From CAYSBE01 sp046309355 (lineage in GTDB: Bacteria > Bacteroidota > Bacteroidia > UKL13-3): a DNA stretch of 26,895 nt. Both the position numbers and the translations under genes were made by a program. The stretch spans positions 1 through 26,895 of the forward strand of contig JBKCPL010000038.1 of NCBI GenBank assembly GCA_046309355.1, read 5' to 3'. This document shows positions 24,053 to 26,895 of the stretch, piece after piece; the first letter of the stretch is position 1; each line of letters starts with the position of its first letter. Below the pieces are notes generated by a model. That model was not told the origin of the DNA. It ran no database searches and saw only the letters and a program-made list of their open reading frames with translations.

Positions 24053-24793
24053 TCTTTTTTTCATAATGCTTAAGGCAGTTAAACAAATGCTGATAATGAT
24101 CATCGAAACGAATTGCGCATTGCTTAAATATCCTTCAATTATAAACCCACGTTGAATATCGCCCCTGAAAAATTCGGATACGAAACGTAATGTTGTATAC
24201 ATCAACAACACCATCAGGAATTTATAGCCCGGATACCTATTTACTGTGGCGTGTAACCATAGTAGAATAATAATTGCCACTGCTGAATCAAATAACTGTA
24301 CGGGATATAAACCGGTGTGTAATGGTACGGCTGCGCTATCGGGGTGGCTATACGTAATGGCTATAGGTAGGGAGCAATTTTTTCCATAACAGCAACCTGC
24401 AAAAAAGCATCCCAATTTACCGAAGAACAACAAGATAGCGCCACAGTAAGATGCATCATCGAGTAGCGTTGCGTAGCTAATTCGATTAACCTTGGCAAAT
24501 ACAAACCAGCCAGCCAGATTGAAAATAACTGCACCATAAAAAACATAACCTGATGAAGTGAAAAATGCTGTTATTCCATAGAATGTAAATTCAGGCTCGA
24601 AAATTAGAAATAGTTTGCCCCCAAGCAACGAGTAAAATATAGTGCTGATAAATAAAGGAGCTACAAGAGTTTTTCTTATTGATATTGATTTACTATGAAT
24701 TGCAAACCAAAATGATACAATACCACCAATCATGATACATAATCCGTAAGCATATATTATAAAGTTATCCGATCTATAAAGTATGGGTAACAT
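24029..24793 (-). CDS. Lgt-like membrane protein
   Basis: The 254-residue protein has about seven membrane helices and the layout of prolipoprotein diacylglyceryl transferase (Lgt), which moves diacylglycerol from phosphatidylglycerol to the lipobox Cys. Lgt-like segments are YAYGLCIMIGGI, FGKLGCFFAGCCYGK (124-138), PLHTGLYPVQLFDS and LRFVSEFFRGDIQRG, then LSNAQFVSM. Canonical Lgt has GRIGNFxNGE, with an essential Arg; here the spot is Lys126 (GKLG) and the Asn/Glu are replaced by CFFAGCCYG. The CFxAGCCYG version is a known Lgt-like subgroup in Bacteroidota, so this is probably a paralogue with altered or unknown activity. It is the last gene of a unit with the OmpA-like gene (9-bp gap). Confidence 0.82.
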   Translation of the reverse strand: MLPILYRSDNFIIYAYGLCIMIGGIVSFWFAIHSKSISIRKTLVAPLFISTIFYSLLGGKLFLIFEPEFTFYGITAFFTSSGYVFYGAVIFNLAGWFVFAKVNRISYATLLDDASYCGAILLFFGKLGCFFAGCCYGKNCSLPIAITYSHPDSAAVPLHTGLYPVQLFDSAVAIIILLWLHATVNRYPGYKFLMVLLMYTTLRFVSEFFRGDIQRGFIIEGYLSNAQFVSMIIISICLTALSIMKKRLQHRNSA

Positions 24794-24802
24794 AGTTGTT
24801 GA

Positions 24803-25957
24803 CTAATCAGCCCATGCGGGTTTTCGGTAAAACAGCAACTCTACTCTTCGGTTGGCAGCCTTGCCTTTTTCAGTTTGGTTGGGGGCAATGGGCTTGCTGC
24901 TGCCCGCACCTCGGTGAAGCACTTTAGCGGTGGTGCATGTTTGCAACGCTTCGGCTACTGTTTGTGCGCGCAGGTTCGACAATTCGTGGTTGCGTATTTC
25001 ATTACCGGACGAGTCGGTGTGGCCAATTACAACTATACTGTCGAGACTTAGTTTGCCTACGCTGTCACACACATTTTTCAGTCGCTTGGTTTCTTGTTCA
25101 TTTAGCCGAGCGTCATTGGTGCCAAAGTTAAAGTAGTAGCGTTTCATAACAGGTTTAATACGTTTGGGTTTGGTAGGAATACTTCTGAACGAACGTTGCC
25201 TGAGCAATACCCCCGAATCGTATTCGCAGTCGGTAAGGTCGGCTACCACCATGTGTAGTACATACGTTTTGTAAGGCACTACACGCATGCCTGCCGATAG
25301 CGGTTTTGTGTAACCGTCCCACTCCAGTATATCAAACGCTTGCGCGGTATGTTTATCATTGTGTACAAACCATTCACTGTTGCGCTTTTGGTTTACTGTA
25401 TTTATGCTGATGCCGGTTTTATTGGGCAGACATGACAAATTTGAAACAGTATGCCCGGGCTGCTTTTGTTTGGGGAAGATGTAAAAACCAAACAAGTCGT
25501 TAAATTCCTTTCCTACAAATTCAGGATATTCATCTGAGCCAAATAAGTAGTCAAACACCACACTGTCGTATTGCGGCACAAATTCAAAACTCAGTACTGT
25601 GCCATCGCACATATTGCCTTTGGAGATGAGGTATTCATCACTAAAGAAAAAGCCTTCAAGGTTGGCTCCTGCATTGGCACGGCTGTTAGGACCAGCCGCA
25701 TGCACTGCCAGTCCGGTTGATAGCACGATGCCTTCCTTCATTCCCAAAATGCCCGATGATTCACTAAAAACACCAACCGATTGAGTATCGCCACGGTATA
25801 CGATGTTTTGAATCCTGGCAATTCCTTTTCCGGCAAAATAATTTTTAACGATGCGGGCAACAGTCAATGTATCTCCATCGGCTTCCGTTACCTGCATTTG
25901 GGCAGATGCAAGCAGGGGAGTGGCAAGCAGTAGAAATAAAATGCGGTTACAGGGCAT
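24803..25957 (-). CDS. Choice-of-anchor L / OmpA fusion protein
   Basis: The 384-residue exported protein has a signal peptide (1-19, ending LLASAQ), then a choice-of-anchor L domain (about 30-255) and an OmpA C-terminal peptidoglycan-binding domain (about 270-378). The first part shows GKGIARIQNIVYRGDTQSVGVF, GIVLSTGLAVHAAGPNS, VVFDYLFGSDEYPEFVGKEFNDLFGFYIF, ISINTVN and DCEYDSGVLLRQRSF. The second shows YYFNFGTNDARLNE, IVVIGHTDSSGNEIRNHELSNLRAQTV and GKAANRRVELLFY, including the Asp and Arg used to hold diaminopimelate. It is probably periplasmic or outer-membrane associated, tying the anchor-L domain to the cell wall. The start overlaps the end of the TonB-dependent receptor gene by 11 bp. 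Confidence 0.9.
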   Translation of the reverse strand: MPCNRILFLLLATPLLASAQMQVTEADGDTLTVARIVKNYFAGKGIARIQNIVYRGDTQSVGVFSESSGILGMKEGIVLSTGLAVHAAGPNSRANAGANLEGFFFSDEYLISKGNMCDGTVLSFEFVPQYDSVVFDYLFGSDEYPEFVGKEFNDLFGFYIFPKQKQPGHTVSNLSCLPNKTGISINTVNQKRNSEWFVHNDKHTAQAFDILEWDGYTKPLSAGMRVVPYKTYVLHMVVADLTDCEYDSGVLLRQRSFRSIPTKPKRIKPVMKRYYFNFGTNDARLNEQETKRLKNVCDSVGKLSLDSIVVIGHTDSSGNEIRNHELSNLRAQTVAEALQTCTTAKVLHRGAGSSKPIAPNQTEKGKAANRRVELLFYRKPAWAD

Positions 25958-26895
25958 ACTGAAGTTGTAAAATGAACATGCGTGGTGGCCTCATATCGGC
26001 CGGCCGCGTCATCTGTTCATGGTTGGTCAGGTTATTGATGAGGAGTTGAATTTTGAGTTTGCCGGTAACTTTATAGCCCACACGAATATCGCTTATCCAG
26101 TCGCCATTCGGGTTAAGTGCTCTGGCTCGGTCGATTCCGGGAATCAGTACGGGCTGTAAAAATACACGATCTACATTGGTCATATATGAGTTATAACGTA
26201 GACTATAACCTAAGCTGAACTTTTTGTACTCACATTCGATATCTGCTTTTGCCAGATGCTGGTAACGGTATTTCAACAATACATTCGATGAGTCTTCGCT
26301 GGTAAAACGGAAGCTGTTTTTAAAATTCAAGGAGTCGGTTGCAAAAACAAAATCCGGATCGAGTGAAACGGGTTTAGTAAATGTGTATCCGACCAGCATA
26401 CGCAGCTGTACATCCATTATTTTGCCTTCACCGGCCAATACTACATCTATACCATTTACGCGTGTATTGCCAATGTTCAGAGCTTTAAATCCTAAATCTT
26501 TTGAAAGGTCTGGTATTTGGCTAGAAGATCTTCGCCACAAGCCAATATTAAATTCCACCATATTATTGAATTCGGTATGGAAATACGCCAGGTCGAGGTA
26601 GCCTTGCCACTTCCCTATATGCAACCCTTGCTTCAGGCCCAGTTCGGCACTCCAGCCGCGTTCGGGTTGCAGTTGTTCGTTTGGAAAAACATTAACAAGT
26701 CCTACGCTGGTCGTAATATACCGCTCGGCAATAGACGGAAAGCGAAAGCCTTGACCCCATGAAGCACGTACAAATGTTGAGCGGGTAAGTCCGTAATTCA
26801 ATCCGGTTCTGAAAATAGTAGCGCGGTTGGCTTTGCCATTCATTTCAAAATACTCGTGGCGGGCACCCAGCGATAGGCTGAGTTGTTTTATACGA
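25947..26895 (-). CDS. TonB-dependent receptor, C-terminal barrel (partial)
   Basis: The frame is open through the right edge, so only the last 315 residues are seen; the start, signal peptide and plug domain lie outside. The fragment is the second half of a TonB-dependent outer-membrane transporter barrel: LSLGARHEYFEMNG, FRTGLNYGLTRSTFVRASWGQGFRFPSIAERY (the conserved FRxPs-E-R turn), NEQLQPERGWSAELGLKQG and DLAYFHTEFNNMVEF, ending in a strand with NLTNHEQM and MRPPRMFILQLQYAL. The conserved turn and LQPERGWSAELGLKQG are typical of vitamin/siderophore-type receptors. The substrate cannot be named. It heads the unit with the anchor-L/OmpA and Lgt-like genes. Confidence 0.9.
   Translation of the reverse strand, partial: RIKQLSLSLGARHEYFEMNGKANRATIFRTGLNYGLTRSTFVRASWGQGFRFPSIAERYITTSVGLVNVFPNEQLQPERGWSAELGLKQGLHIGKWQGYLDLAYFHTEFNNMVEFNIGLWRRSSSQIPDLSKDLGFKALNIGNTRVNGIDVVLAGEGKIMDVQLRMLVGYTFTKPVSLDPDFVFATDSLNFKNSFRFTSEDSSNVLLKYRYQHLAKADIECEYKKFSLGYSLRYNSYMTNVDRVFLQPVLIPGIDRARALNPNGDWISDIRVGYKVTGKLKIQLLINNLTNHEQMTRPADMRPPRMFILQLQYAL

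Noticed and set aside
1..26895. CRISPR arrays, tRNA/rRNA genes, insertion sequences or prophage genes
   Set aside because: No regularly spaced repeats, tRNA-like cloverleaf, transposase, integrase or phage structural gene was noticed on either strand by eye.

Overview
The window looks like chromosomal DNA from a member of the Bacteroidota, probably an environmental Chitinophagales/Sphingobacteriales/Flavobacteriales-like lineage. The evidence is two proteins with type IX secretion (T9SS) C-terminal sorting domains, choice-of-anchor L and V surface domains, an S46 dipeptidyl-peptidase, a TonB-dependent receptor, and three exact TAnnTTTG (Bacteroidota -7) elements just upstream of start codons. 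Genes are densely packed and several pairs share ATGA stop/start overlaps. I saw no rRNA, tRNA, CRISPR array or insertion sequence, and no stretch over 300 bp lacks a gene.

Layout. 1-1.3 kb: the end of a DUF4625-like surface protein and a secreted protein of unknown function. 1.3-2.5 kb: a thiolase with its own terminator. 2.6-4.8 kb: a two-gene unit of a polytopic membrane protein and a class IV aminotransferase. 4.9-7.1 kb: an S46 peptidase with the Arg that marks DPP11-type (Asp/Glu) specificity. 7.06-9.86 kb, minus strand: a divergent DnaB-like helicase, a 171-nt structured RNA locus, a retron-type reverse transcriptase and a small DUF3820 protein. 10.1-13.1 kb, minus: a beta-CASP metallo-beta-lactamase-fold RNase-like protein, a DMT transporter and an outer-membrane barrel protein. 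13.2-15.0 kb, minus: a family 2 glycosyltransferase overlapping rsmG. 15.1-16.1 kb: an ACMSD-type decarboxylase. 16.1-18.6 kb: a large T9SS-exported protein. 18.6-20.0 kb: aroE followed by an HxpB/YniC-type sugar phosphatase. 20.1-24.05 kb, plus: a choice-of-anchor V/PKD/T9SS protein and two AT-rich genes that together look like one split LVIVD-type protein. 24.03-26.9 kb, minus: a TonB-dependent receptor (partial), a choice-of-anchor L/OmpA fusion and an Lgt-like membrane protein, apparently one operon.

The most interesting locus is at 7.06-8.43 kb. The reverse transcriptase carries both retron signatures (NAxxH and VTG) as well as YADD. The non-coding gap just upstream is bracketed by a near-perfect 20-bp inverted repeat, as expected for the a1/a2 stem of a retron msr-msd RNA, and contains an 11-bp perfect hairpin. 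No familiar retron effector is adjacent. Its partners are DUF3820, whose start overlaps the RT stop, and the divergent DnaB paralogue, whose stop lies 7 nt before the RNA. I know of no described retron with this composition, so this is the best candidate for a new system here. Its function is inference.
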